A DNA stretch of 64,000 nucleotides. Origin: Acidobacteriaceae bacterium (lineage in GTDB: Bacteria; Acidobacteriota; Terriglobia; Terriglobales; Acidobacteriaceae). The stretch is taken from contig PLCS01000009.1 in assembly GCA_003134855.1 (NCBI GenBank), forward strand, positions 18,327 to 82,326. Reading direction: 5' to 3'. This document shows, in pieces, positions 25,831 through 34,623 of this stretch. Within the stretch, counting starts at the first letter, position 1; each line of letters opens with the position of its first letter. Made by a program: the position numbers and the translations under genes. Below the pieces are notes generated by a model, which saw only the letters and a program-made list of their open reading frames with translations, was not told the origin of the DNA and ran no database searches.

Positions 25831-25908
25831 CGGATCGTTCATTCCTGGCGAAACGTGCAAACGCAAGGCAAACTGCTCAGGATGACAGGTATAAGGAAGG
25901 GGGATGGG

Positions 25909-26514
25909 ATGCGGAAGATGGGATGGGAAGTACGGCTGCGGGCGCTGGATGAGATGGCGATGGCGTTCCATGTGGCGCGGGGCGTGGCCACGAACTTTCA
26001 GGGGAACGGGGAGGGGTGGCTGCGGACGGTGCGGCGCGCGGTGGGGATTCCGGTGGCGGAGGCGGCAGGGCGAATCGGGGTAAAAGAGGACGAGGTCTTC
26101 CGGATGGAACACGCGGAGAGGCGTGGAGTGATCGAGTTGCAGACGCTGCGGCGGGCGGCCGAGGCGCTGGGGTGCGTACTGGTTTACGGACTTGCACCCA
26201 AGGAAGGGACGCTAAAAGCGATGGCCGCGGCGATTGAGGCGGGGCGTGCGCAGAGGCGGGCCGAGGCGTGGGCGCGAAAGCTGGAGAAGGCCAAGGAGCA
26301 GCGGCTGGCGGCGGCGAGGAAACGCTGGGGGACGCAGGAGCGGGAACGGCAGGCGGCAGAGTGGCGGGAGTATTGGCAACTGTGGTCGTCGGGGCTACCC
26401 CTCAGCGTAGTCCGGCAGATGCCGAAGCCGAAGGCGCCGCTGCCGTTCTGGCGGGAGCGGATGCGAAAGGCGCTGAAGACGGTGATGCGGAAGGAGGGGA
26501 TTCGGAAGGCGTGA
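25909..26514 (+). CDS. MmyA-like XRE-family HTH protein with a long basic tail
   Basis: 201 residues from ATG 25909 with AAGGAAGGGGG upstream. The core WLRTVRRAVGIPVAEAAGRI then LQTLRRAAEALGCVLVYGLAP is the mobile mystery protein A pattern and aligns with the 132-residue protein at 3619. Unlike that protein, it continues for ~95 residues of Arg/Lys/Ala/Glu-rich helix (RRAEAWARKLEKAKEQRLAA). No Fic-type partner is adjacent. The coding strand is unusually purine-rich and GC-rich. A heptamer repeat starts a few bases after the stop. Confidence 0.65.
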   Translation: MRKMGWEVRLRALDEMAMAFHVARGVATNFQGNGEGWLRTVRRAVGIPVAEAAGRIGVKEDEVFRMEHAERRGVIELQTLRRAAEALGCVLVYGLAPKEGTLKAMAAAIEAGRAQRRAEAWARKLEKAKEQRLAAARKRWGTQERERQAAEWREYWQLWSSGLPLSVVRQMPKPKAPLPFWRERMRKALKTVMRKEGIRKA

Positions 26515-26518
26515 CGGC

Positions 26519-26561
26519 AGGGGTCAGGGGTCAGGGGTCAGAGAGTAGGGAATAGGGAATA
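26519..26561. repeat. Heptameric tandem repeat AGGGGTC/AGGGAAT
   Basis: AGGGGTC three times, AGAGAGT, then AGGGAAT twice, directly after the MmyA-like stop codon. Beyond it, 26562-26997 holds a dispersed word GCTGAGCGCTATGGGCTGTT (related to 1378-1402) but no gene. Confidence 0.8.
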
Positions 26562-26997
26562 GAGGCGCGGCGGGTCTTGGGCGGGAAGTCTGGGATGTGG
26601 CCGCTTGGCTGGCAGGCTGGGGGTTCAAGCCCTTGATCAAAAGCTGCATTTTGTTTTTGAAAATCGATCAGCGCGGCGCAACCGCGCTGAAAGCCTCGCC
26701 CGGTTGCCCCCGAAGAACCACCCAAACCTGTCAAGAAAGGCCGATGGATCGCTCGCTGAGCGCTATGGGCTGTTGGCACCAACTGAGTTCTTCACCGACC
26801 TTGTCGACCCACGGGGATGGAACGGGTGAAGTTTACGCTTCTGGAGGCGTAACTGTGGACTTGCTTCTTCTATGAAGCAATTGATTTTACGTATAGTTTT
26901 GAGCAGCCTAATTTGGTTGGGGAGATATACGATACCGGCATTCAGAACGCAATGCAGTTGGTGCGTGATAATTCAGAACCGAAAATGGAGGAGAGCG

Positions 26998-28419
26998 ATG
27001 AGCGATTTCAAGCGCTTGGGAGTAGTTACTGGAGTGTTGAGCTTCGGTATCGTCGGCCTATGCCTCTTCGGCAACTGCGTATTCTCGGCTGCCGGCCAGG
27101 AAGCGCAATCAGTCAAGAACAGCTATATGCCTGTAGATGACAAGGAGAGCTTTGCTGCGGTGCATGACCGAATGGCCGCAGCGAAAGCAGGGATCATGAA
27201 GCGGCAGATGGATCTGCTACAGGAACGCTACGATCTGAGAGACCACCCGTCGAAGGATGCGGTCATGGATCGTACCAAGCCCATTCAGGAAGGCGTACGA
27301 GTGATACTGCCGGCCGGTGTGACGTGGGACGCGCTTGCCAGGATGACATCCGATGAGATTCGCGACAAGGACCTATTCCCGAAGGGCTTTCTGCCTCTGC
27401 CCCATGCCAATCATCCCGAGGGCGGCATGGTATTACCCGCAGTGGAAATTCAGGAACTGCTGAAACAGGAGAACCGCGACCTGACGCGCTTCGATCTTGA
27501 CTTCGACATTCCGGAGCGCTTTCTGCCGGAATTTCCTCCGGCAATGTACCTGACGACGCGGCCGGATCTTGGCGACGTGTCTCAGGGGCAGTTGGTCACC
27601 ATAAGCAATTACTACGAATTGTTCAGCGGCATTCTGAACCCGAAGCAGCTTGAAGGCTTGCGGCTATTGCTGACTCCGTTTGCGCAGCAGCAGTTCAATG
27701 AGACGGTCGACCGGCGCTCGGAGAAGCCGAGCCGCGGGGTTGCGTGCCTGGACTGCCATGCGAATGGCGGCACCAATGGCGCCTTCCACCTGGTCGGAGA
27801 TATACGGCCACAAGAGTTTCGACATCGCATCGAGACGTCGGCCCTGCGCGGCGTGAACATTCAGCGCCTCTTCGGTTCGCAGAGGGCCTTGAAGTCGATT
27901 GAGGACTTTACGGAGTTCGAACAGAGAGCCGCCTACTTTGACGGCGACCAGGTGATCGCGGCGAAGAAGGGTGTAAATCCTCTTGAGCGTGGAAGCCAGG
28001 TGCATTCCATGGCGGAATTTGAGGATATTCTCGACTTTCCTCCGGCACCCAAGTTTGGATGGAACGGCAAACTCGATCCCACCAAGGCGACCGCAGCCGA
28101 ATTGCGTGGGCAAGATGTCTTTTTCGGCAAGGGACAGTGCGCAAGCTGCCATTCAACCCCGTACTATACCGACAACACGATGCACGATCTCCATGCGGAA
28201 CGTTTCTACAAACAGCACATGGAGAACGGCATGATGATGGCCCACGACGGCGCGATCAAGACCTTCCCGCTGCGTGGCATCAAGGACACGCCGCCCTACA
28301 TGCACGATGGACGGTTGCTGACCCTGGATGACACGGTGGAGTACTTCAATCTGGTTTTGGGCACCAAGTTGACCGACCAGGAGAAGAAGGATCTTGTGGC
28401 CTTTATGCGCGCTCTGTAA
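26998..28419 (+). CDS. Secreted di-haem cytochrome c, peroxidase-like
   Basis: 473 residues from ATG 26998 behind GGAGGAGAGCG; an upstream extension of the frame is not needed. An N-terminal hydrophobic segment (8-25) serves for export. Two CXXCH haem sites, CLDCH at 250-254 and CASCH at 381-385, with the closing motif FPLRGIKDTPPYMHDGRLLTLDDTV (split here: TPPYMHDGRLLTL) place it with the bacterial cytochrome c peroxidase / MauG superfamily. The long N-terminal part (~200 residues) is extra compared with classic peroxidases. Whether it reduces peroxide or passes electrons elsewhere is unknown. Confidence 0.82.
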   Translation: MSDFKRLGVVTGVLSFGIVGLCLFGNCVFSAAGQEAQSVKNSYMPVDDKESFAAVHDRMAAAKAGIMKRQMDLLQERYDLRDHPSKDAVMDRTKPIQEGVRVILPAGVTWDALARMTSDEIRDKDLFPKGFLPLPHANHPEGGMVLPAVEIQELLKQENRDLTRFDLDFDIPERFLPEFPPAMYLTTRPDLGDVSQGQLVTISNYYELFSGILNPKQLEGLRLLLTPFAQQQFNETVDRRSEKPSRGVACLDCHANGGTNGAFHLVGDIRPQEFRHRIETSALRGVNIQRLFGSQRALKSIEDFTEFEQRAAYFDGDQVIAAKKGVNPLERGSQVHSMAEFEDILDFPPAPKFGWNGKLDPTKATAAELRGQDVFFGKGQCASCHSTPYYTDNTMHDLHAERFYKQHMENGMMMAHDGAIKTFPLRGIKDTPPYMHDGRLLTLDDTVEYFNLVLGTKLTDQEKKDLVAFMRAL

Positions 28420-28446
28420 AAAACTGTCTGCAAACTCACCTTCAAG

Positions 28447-28478
28447 GCTGATGCCGGGGCTTCGGTCCCGGCATCAGC
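28447..28478 (+). terminator. Strong hairpin after the di-haem cytochrome gene
   Basis: A perfect 12-base-pair stem GCTGATGCCGGG / CCCGGCATCAGC with loop GCTTCGGT, 28 bases after the stop codon. There is no T-run behind it, so it may protect the 3-prime end or be a REP element rather than a classical terminator. Confidence 0.5.
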
Positions 28479-28808
28479 CAGGCGGAATCAGCGGGGCATG
28501 GCTGCTGCGAGAAAACTCGCTTCAAGGTCATCGCGCGGCCCCATATCTCGAAAAGTCATTGAATCGGAGTACCCAAGAGCATTATTTCTTCACATGTAGC
28601 CATTGCATCGACATACATGGTGGCTTTTTCTTGGGGAAAAAGCACTCAGCAGCATGGTTTCTGTAATGAGCAAAAGTGAAAATGCTGTAGGTCTCGCTTT
28701 GTTCAATTCCATCACATGCTTTATACATTGTTTTCCAAGAAACTCCCCGCTACGAGTTCGTCTCCGCTTTGCCCCGGCCGCCGGCCGGTACTAAGGCTCA
28801 ATAGACGC

Positions 28809-28950
28809 GAAATCGCCAATGGACGCAATGACGAACGAAGCAGGCCCAACCATCCGGGTTCCGGGCCAGGGAGGCTGCGGAAAAAGCCCTGTTTTCAAAC
28901 GAATTCGGCAAAAAGCATATCGCAGAGGCTAAAACCCAACGTTTGTTTTG
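28809..28950 (+). repeat. ~140-base direct repeat, copy 1
   Basis: Shares roughly nine of ten bases with 34259-34397, in the same orientation, including AAAAAGCCCTGTTTTCAAAC and GCAGGCCCAACCATCCGG. Both copies lie in long intergenic gaps, and the interval between them carries the GH3 glucosidase and amidase genes. Confidence 0.85.
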
Positions 28951-28971
28951 AAGATTTTGAGGCGGATTTCA

Positions 28972-29080
28972 CGCCGTCCCTACGGGACTCCGGATGTGTT
29001 GTTGGTTGCGCCATCCCCACGCTGAAGCGCGGGGCTAACAACCATTGCGCCTACGGCGCAGGCGATGGGCTGCTGCCGGC
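28972..29080 (+). repeat. Three-palindrome intergenic repeat, copy 2
   Basis: CGTCCCTACGGGACTCC, CCCACGCTGAAGCGCGGGG and TGCGCCTACGGCGCA in order, then GATGGGCTGCTG. It matches 57733-57835 in the same orientation and 1045-1155 inverted. A separate hairpin CCTCCGGCTTTGCCGGAGG follows at 29128-29146. Confidence 0.8.
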
Positions 29081-29161
29081 ATGGATCGCTTTTATACAGG
29101 CTCCTTTGAGGGGCCGCCAACCATAAAGCCTCCGGCTTTGCCGGAGGATACTTACTGCTCG

Positions 29162-29347
29162 TCAGGACTGTGCAAACCAGGAACCCTTGCCGGTTCCATG
29201 CCGGGTGAGTTGCCTCTTTTCCACCAGGCTGCGGAAATAGTCCTTCAGAATGTTGCAGCTGACGCCGGTGGCGCGGAACATCCCGGCCATGGTGACGCGG
29301 CACTTTGAACTCATCGGCCCAAAGCTGAGAGTGTTTGAGTTGGTCAT
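29162..29347 (-). pseudogene. Possible winged-helix remnant
   Basis: 61 codons whose last 40 (VSCNILKDYFRSLVEKRQL, then TRHGTGKGSWF) look like the recognition helix and wing of a winged-helix domain of the type found at the C-terminus of AlbA_2/Fic-type proteins. The rest of any parent protein is missing and there is no good ribosome binding site. It may be a fragment or chance. Confidence 0.3.
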
Positions 29348-29480
29348 TGTTCCTGAACGATGGCCGCGCGCGAGGGGGTTATCGCCGGATAGGACGCGCT
29401 GGTTATAATGACATGGTTCGCACCTTTCTTTGGCACAACAACAGAATGTGCAACAATCTATCAGTCAGGCAGGCCTTCTC

Positions 29481-32147
29481 ATGGACTTGTTCCAGATCCG
29501 GGGTTCTTTCGCCCTCTCTGTCGTACTGGCAGCCTCGCTGCGGATCGCGGCCCAGCAGCCTTTGCCTTTTATGGACACGGCAGTTCCGGTTGACCGGCGC
29601 GTCGACGATCTGATTGGGCGGTTGACGCTCGAAGAGAAGGTGCAGCAGATGCGCGACCATGCGCCGGCCATCCCGCGACTGGGCGTTCCCAAGTACGATT
29701 GGTGGAACGAAGGCCTGCATGGCGTCGCCTTTGCCGGCTACGCAACGGAGTTTCCACAGGTGATCGGCATGGCGGCCACCTGGGATGCGCCGCTGGTGCA
29801 TCGCATGGGCGAGGTGATCTCAACCGAAGCCCGCGCCAAATATAACGAGGCGATTCGCCAGAACCAGCACGAGGCGTTCTTCGGCCTGACATTCTGGGCG
29901 CCGAACATCAATATCTTTCGCGATCCGCGCTGGGGACGCGGCCAGGAGACCTACGGGGAAGACCCGTTTCTGACGGGCCGGATGGGCGTCGCCTTCGTTA
30001 CGGGAATGCAGGGCGACGATCCCAGCCATCCGCGCGTGGTGTCCACGGCGAAGCACTTTGCCGTTCATAGCGGCCCGGAATCGACGCGACATCAGGCTGA
30101 CGTCGATGTTTCCGCGCACGACCTTGAGGATACGTATCTGCCCGCGTTTCGCGCGGTGGTTACCGAGGCGCACGTGCAATCGGCGATGTGCGCGTACAAC
30201 AGCATCGACGGCGCGCCGGCGTGCGCCAGTATCATGCTGCTGCGCGATCACCTGCGGGAGGCCTGGCACTTCGACGGCTACGTGGTCAGCGACTGCGGCG
30301 CGGTGGCCGATGTCGGCATGGGTCACCATTATGCGACGGATATGCCGCACGCCGCGGCTGTCTCGCTCAAGGCCGGCACCGATCTGGAGTGCGTCTATGG
30401 CCAGGGGATGGCCTTTCCACAGCTTGGCGATGCGGTACACCAGCAACTGGTGACCGAGGCCGATCTCGACCAGGCCCTGCGACGCCTCTTCCGCGCACGC
30501 TTTGATCTTGGCATCTTCGATCCACCGGCCAGCTATGCTTTTGGACGGATTCCGCTGGCCGAGAACAACTCGCCGGAACACCGCGCGCTCGCATTGCAGG
30601 CGGCTCGCGAGTCCATGGTGCTGCTGAAAAACAAAGACGGGGCTCTGCCACTGAAGGCTGGCGTAAGGCGCATCGCGGTTGTTGGCCCCACGGCAGAACT
30701 GGTGCAGTCGCTGCAAGGCAACTACAACGCGCCGCCGCCGGAGCCGGTCTACCCGCTCACCGGAATCGAGAAGCGCTTCGCAACGGCCACGGTGAGCTAT
30801 GCGCAGGGATCGACGCTGGCCGCGGGCTTTGCAATGCCGATCGAACACACCGCTCTAAGCCCGGCGAGCGGCGCAGGCCATGGACTATCGGCCGAGTACT
30901 TCGCGTCAGCAGACCTCAGCGGAGAGCCGGTGCTGACGCGGACCGACTTGAACGTCAACTTCAATTGGGACAAGGTTGCGCCGGTGGCAGGAGTTGGCCG
31001 CAACAACTACTCGGTGCGCTGGAGCGGCAACTTTACTCCGCCCGCGCCCGGCGACTACAAGCTCGGCGTCCGGATGAATTACTGCTATGCGTGCGAAAAC
31101 ACAGAAGGATTCCGGCTGTTTCTCGATGGCAAGCTCGTGGCGGGCAGTGAACACGCGTCCACCGGGGAACGCGGCGGTGTGATCGAAGCCCCCGTGCACT
31201 TTGCCGATGCCAGACCCCACGCGATTCGGCTCGAATACCTGCACGGGACGGGGAGCGCGGGCATCGATCTTACGTGGCAGGCTCCGGCCGCGGTGTTGCG
31301 CGACGAGGCGGTGAATGCGGCGAAGAATGCCGACGTCACCATTGCGTTTGCCGGCCTTTCGCCTTCGCTTGAAGGAGAAGAAATGCCGGTGAAGCTGGAG
31401 GGTTTCAGCGGAGGCGACCGCACCGCGATCGATCTGCCGGCCGATCAGGAAGAGCTGCTGAAGGCGCTGGCGGGCACGGGCAAGCCGTTGATCGTCGTGC
31501 TCGAAAACGGCAGCGCGCTGGCGGTGAACTGGGCAAGCGAACATGCCGGCGCAGTGCTGGAGGCATGGTATCCCGGCGAAGAGGGCGGGACGGCGATTGC
31601 CGAGACGCTTGCAGGCGACAACAATCCGGCCGGCCGCCTTCCTCTTACGTTCTATCGCTCGCTGGATCAGCTTCCAGCGTTTGACGACTACGCCATGCAG
31701 GGCCGCACATATCGCTATTTCGCAGGCAAGCCGCTTTATAGCTTCGGTTACGGCTTGAGCTATACCACGTTCGCTTACCGCAACCTGAAGCTCGCCTCTT
31801 CAAGCCTTGCCGCCGGAGATTCCCCGCGGGTTGAGGCCGATGTCGAAAACACAGGAGCGGTGGCTGGGGATGAAGTCGTCGAACTATACGTGACGCAGCC
31901 CAAGGGCTTCGAAACTCCGCGCCGCGTGCTTGCCGGATTCACCCGCGTGCATCTTGCGCCCCATGCGACGACCCATGTGAGCCTCACGGTCGATCCGCGC
32001 TCGCTGGGCCAGGTTGATGCCAAAGGGAACCGCGTGATTGTTCCCGGCGAGTACAGCATCAGCGTCGGCAGCACGCAGCCAGAGGACTCCGCGCAGGCGC
32101 TGACCGCCAATTTCCGGGTAGCCGGCACAAAGCAACTCGACAAGTAG
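29481..32147 (+). CDS. Exported GH3-family beta-glucosidase with PA14 domain
   Basis: 888 residues from ATG 29481 (frame opens 51 bases earlier), with a signal peptide ending near LRIAAQQ. Hydrolyses terminal beta-linked glucose or xylose from oligosaccharides in the periplasm or outside. The GH3 nucleophile is D271 in GYVVSDCGAV; the (alpha/beta)6 sandwich follows. A PA14 carbohydrate-binding insert spans about 467-603 (begins GLSAEYFASADLSG), and a fibronectin-III-like domain ends the protein (about 770-885). PA14 inserts of this kind steer substrate length preference. The gene stands alone. Confidence 0.93.
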   Translation: MDLFQIRGSFALSVVLAASLRIAAQQPLPFMDTAVPVDRRVDDLIGRLTLEEKVQQMRDHAPAIPRLGVPKYDWWNEGLHGVAFAGYATEFPQVIGMAATWDAPLVHRMGEVISTEARAKYNEAIRQNQHEAFFGLTFWAPNINIFRDPRWGRGQETYGEDPFLTGRMGVAFVTGMQGDDPSHPRVVSTAKHFAVHSGPESTRHQADVDVSAHDLEDTYLPAFRAVVTEAHVQSAMCAYNSIDGAPACASIMLLRDHLREAWHFDGYVVSDCGAVADVGMGHHYATDMPHAAAVSLKAGTDLECVYGQGMAFPQLGDAVHQQLVTEADLDQALRRLFRARFDLGIFDPPASYAFGRIPLAENNSPEHRALALQAARESMVLLKNKDGALPLKAGVRRIAVVGPTAELVQSLQGNYNAPPPEPVYPLTGIEKRFATATVSYAQGSTLAAGFAMPIEHTALSPASGAGHGLSAEYFASADLSGEPVLTRTDLNVNFNWDKVAPVAGVGRNNYSVRWSGNFTPPAPGDYKLGVRMNYCYACENTEGFRLFLDGKLVAGSEHASTGERGGVIEAPVHFADARPHAIRLEYLHGTGSAGIDLTWQAPAAVLRDEAVNAAKNADVTIAFAGLSPSLEGEEMPVKLEGFSGGDRTAIDLPADQEELLKALAGTGKPLIVVLENGSALAVNWASEHAGAVLEAWYPGEEGGTAIAETLAGDNNPAGRLPLTFYRSLDQLPAFDDYAMQGRTYRYFAGKPLYSFGYGLSYTTFAYRNLKLASSSLAAGDSPRVEADVENTGAVAGDEVVELYVTQPKGFETPRRVLAGFTRVHLAPHATTHVSLTVDPRSLGQVDAKGNRVIVPGEYSISVGSTQPEDSAQALTANFRVAGTKQLDK

Positions 32148-32217
32148 AGGCATTGCTTTGTACCTCTGTGAGGCTGATTACACGCGGTGATCATAAACGG
32201 GATGGTTGAGGTTCATG

Positions 32218-32342
32218 GTCTCCCAGGTCTCAAAAACGAGACCTGGACCACCCTGAATAATGGTTGGTCAGACTTGGGCCACCCGCCAGCGTGGCGCTTC
32301 CATCCCCGGTCCCCAAAGGCGAGGGACCGGGGCCACCCGCCG
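32218..32342. repeat. Two REP-like palindromes
   Basis: CCCAGGTCTC-AAAAAC-GAGACCTGG (32222-32247, followed by ACCACCC) and CCCCGGTCCC-CAAAGGC-GAGGGACCGGGG (32309-32336, followed by CCACCCG). Both belong to the family seen at 11056. Otherwise 32148-32495 holds no gene. Confidence 0.75.
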
Positions 32343-32495
32343 CAGAGCAACTTGATGATCACGCGTCATTCGCGACCCTAATCCCAGGCAGGTGTCATGG
32401 AAGTCCGAGACGGGTGAGGCGAGCGAAAGCCTGCCCAATCCTGATCCATGGTTCGACTTAATGACTGGCCTGTCGCTTGAGGTGGAAGAGCCCGA

Positions 32496-32501
32496 TACAA
32501 T
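32496..32501 (+). promoter_or_regulatory. TACAAT -10 element seven bases before the amidase start
   Basis: TACAAT ends seven bases before ATG 32508, the position expected if transcription starts at the A of the start codon. A TTGAGG lies upstream but at too short a spacing (13). A leaderless transcript is the simplest reading. Confidence 0.4.
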
Positions 32502-32507
32502 GTGAGG

Positions 32508-34052
32508 ATGGACAAAAAGCATAGAGTGCTCATCGCTGCTTTGACCTTGCCTTTGGCGGTTGTTTCCATCGCGAGTTCGAGCGTTGCCCAGACGGCTGAG
32601 GCCACAACCAAAGCGGCAATTGCACGAGTGCGAGCGACGGATCCCAAGATCCACGCGGTAATCGCTCTCGACCCCACGGCGCTGGATCAGGCCCGCGCTA
32701 TCGACGGGCGCAAGGGGGCGCACGGCCTTCTCTACGGATACGCGATCCTGATCAAAGACAACATTGAGTCTGACGGGCCGCTTCCCACGACCGCCGGCAG
32801 TATGGCTTTGCTTGCCAACGTAACCCATCGCGACGCGCCGCTGGTTGCGCGGTTGCGTGCTGCCGGCGCTGTAATTTTGGGCAAGACCAACCTTTCGGAA
32901 TGGGCCAACATCCGCTCGAACGCCTCGATCTCAGGCTGGAGTGCGGTGGGCGGCCAGACGCGCAATCCGTTCGCGCTTGATCGCGATCCATGCGGCTCCT
33001 CGTCGGGCAGCGGCGCGGCGGTGGCGGCAGGCGAGGTGGAGGCCGCGATCGGCACCGAGACTGACGGATCGATCACCTGCCCGGCGGCAATCAACGGCGT
33101 TGTGGGGCTCAAGCCCACGGTCGGCCTAGTCAGCCGCAGCCGCATCGTGCCGATCAGCCACAGTCAGGACACCGCCGGCCCCATCACCGCCGATGTGTCC
33201 ACTGCGGCTCGTCTCTTGGCTGCCATCGCAGGTTCCGACACCGCCGATCCAGCCACCAAGGACGCTGACGCACATATCTCCGACTATCTAGCCGTGCTCA
33301 AACCCGGCTCGCTGAGCGGCGTCAGGATCGGCGTGCTGCGCTTTGCAACCGGCTGGTCTGCTGAGACAGACAAGGTCTTCGAGAAGGCGCTGGCCGTACT
33401 CAGGGCGCAGGGCGCTGTCCTTGTTGATATCACCGAGTTGAAGGACCGCGAGAAACTCGGCGACGCGGAGACACTGGTGCTGAATACCGAGCTGAAAGCG
33501 GATCTGAACGCCTATCTCGCCACCACCCCCGCGGCGGTACAATCGCGCACGCTCACCGATCTGATCGCCTTTAACACAGCACATGCCGACCGGGAACTCA
33601 CGCTCTTCGGCCAGGAGACCTTCATCAAGGCCGAGGCCACCAAGGGGCTCGATGATCCAGCCTACAAGGCTGCGCGGGCTCTGTCGTTGCGAATCGCGGG
33701 GGCAGATGGCATTGATGCCATGCTCGCCAAGGACCACCTCGATGCTCTGGTATCTCCGACGATGCCTCCAGCCTGGAAAATCGACGCGGCCAATGGAGAT
33801 CAGATAGGTGGAGCGGGTGCGGGTGGACTTGCGGCAATCGCGGGTTATCCGCACCTCACCGTACCCATGGGAGCGGTATTGGGGCTTCCCGTCGGGCTCT
33901 CCTTCATTGGCCCGGCCTGGAGTGAAGCGCGGCTGCTTAGCTACGGATATGGGTACGAGCAGGCATCCAGGGCAAAGATCACTCCGTACTTCCTGCCATC
34001 CGTGGAAGCCGAAGCTCCTGTTGCTCCGCTTCTCGAACCGCTGCAACGCTGA
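32508..34052 (+). CDS. Secreted amidase (amidase signature family)
   Basis: 514 residues from ATG 32508 (a GTG two codons earlier is possible). Signal peptide residues 1-28. The Ser-cisSer-Lys triad of the family is visible: K83 in YAILIKDNIE, the Gly/Ser loop CGSSSGSGAAVAAG (162-175), and S188 in GTETDGSITCPAA. Such enzymes hydrolyse amides; the substrate is unknown, and the signal peptide excludes GatA. The long family length and the exported location resemble secreted amidases of soil bacteria. Confidence 0.9.
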   Translation: MDKKHRVLIAALTLPLAVVSIASSSVAQTAEATTKAAIARVRATDPKIHAVIALDPTALDQARAIDGRKGAHGLLYGYAILIKDNIESDGPLPTTAGSMALLANVTHRDAPLVARLRAAGAVILGKTNLSEWANIRSNASISGWSAVGGQTRNPFALDRDPCGSSSGSGAAVAAGEVEAAIGTETDGSITCPAAINGVVGLKPTVGLVSRSRIVPISHSQDTAGPITADVSTAARLLAAIAGSDTADPATKDADAHISDYLAVLKPGSLSGVRIGVLRFATGWSAETDKVFEKALAVLRAQGAVLVDITELKDREKLGDAETLVLNTELKADLNAYLATTPAAVQSRTLTDLIAFNTAHADRELTLFGQETFIKAEATKGLDDPAYKAARALSLRIAGADGIDAMLAKDHLDALVSPTMPPAWKIDAANGDQIGGAGAGGLAAIAGYPHLTVPMGAVLGLPVGLSFIGPAWSEARLLSYGYGYEQASRAKITPYFLPSVEAEAPVAPLLEPLQR

Positions 34053-34258
34053 AGCAAGGTTCTCAACCTATCCATGGATGCTGCTGGTCTTGCTAGAGTC
34101 GGTCATTAAGCCTTCGGCATCTACTTCGCCTGACCGCGCACACATGGTTGTCGATGATGACTTCAGCCGAATGCACTCATTGACCCTGAGTTGGGCTGCG
34201 TTTCGAGGATAGGTCCCGATAAACGCCGTTGTGGCCAGAATGGGTTCTGGATTATGCG

Positions 34259-34440
34259 AATTCGCCAATGGACGCAATAACGAACGACGCAGGCCCAACC
34301 ATCCGGATTCCGGGACAGGGAGGATGCGGAAAAAGCCCTGTTTTCAAACGAATCAGACAAAAAGCATACCGCAGGGGCTAAAGCACAACGTTATTTTGTT
34401 GCATTGCGGCACGACTGAAGTCGTGCCCTGACGCTTCTTG
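34259..34440 (+). repeat. ~140-base direct repeat, copy 2, with an extra palindrome
   Basis: 34259-34397 repeats 28809-28950. It is followed by the palindrome GGCACGACTGAAGTCGTGCC (34409-34428), as in the element at 20030. The rest of the gap 34053-34623 shows no gene. Confidence 0.82.
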
Positions 34441-34623
34441 CAGCCAGGAATGTTTTTTCGCAGCCTGTAAGGCCCGTCGGGTGGGTGAAACCAGGTCTGG
34501 CTGCTCCGGAAGCGCTGCTCCATGGGATACTATTGGCCTTGGGTCTGGCGCGGAGGGATGGGCCTGATTCCGGCAGAGCCGCCGCGGCAACAACCGCATC
34601 CAACGATAAAGTGAGAGACGCAC

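Noticed and set aside
26605-26829. Small gene upstream of the di-haem cytochrome
   Set aside because: The frame runs through dispersed intergenic words also found near 1380 and has no ribosome binding site.
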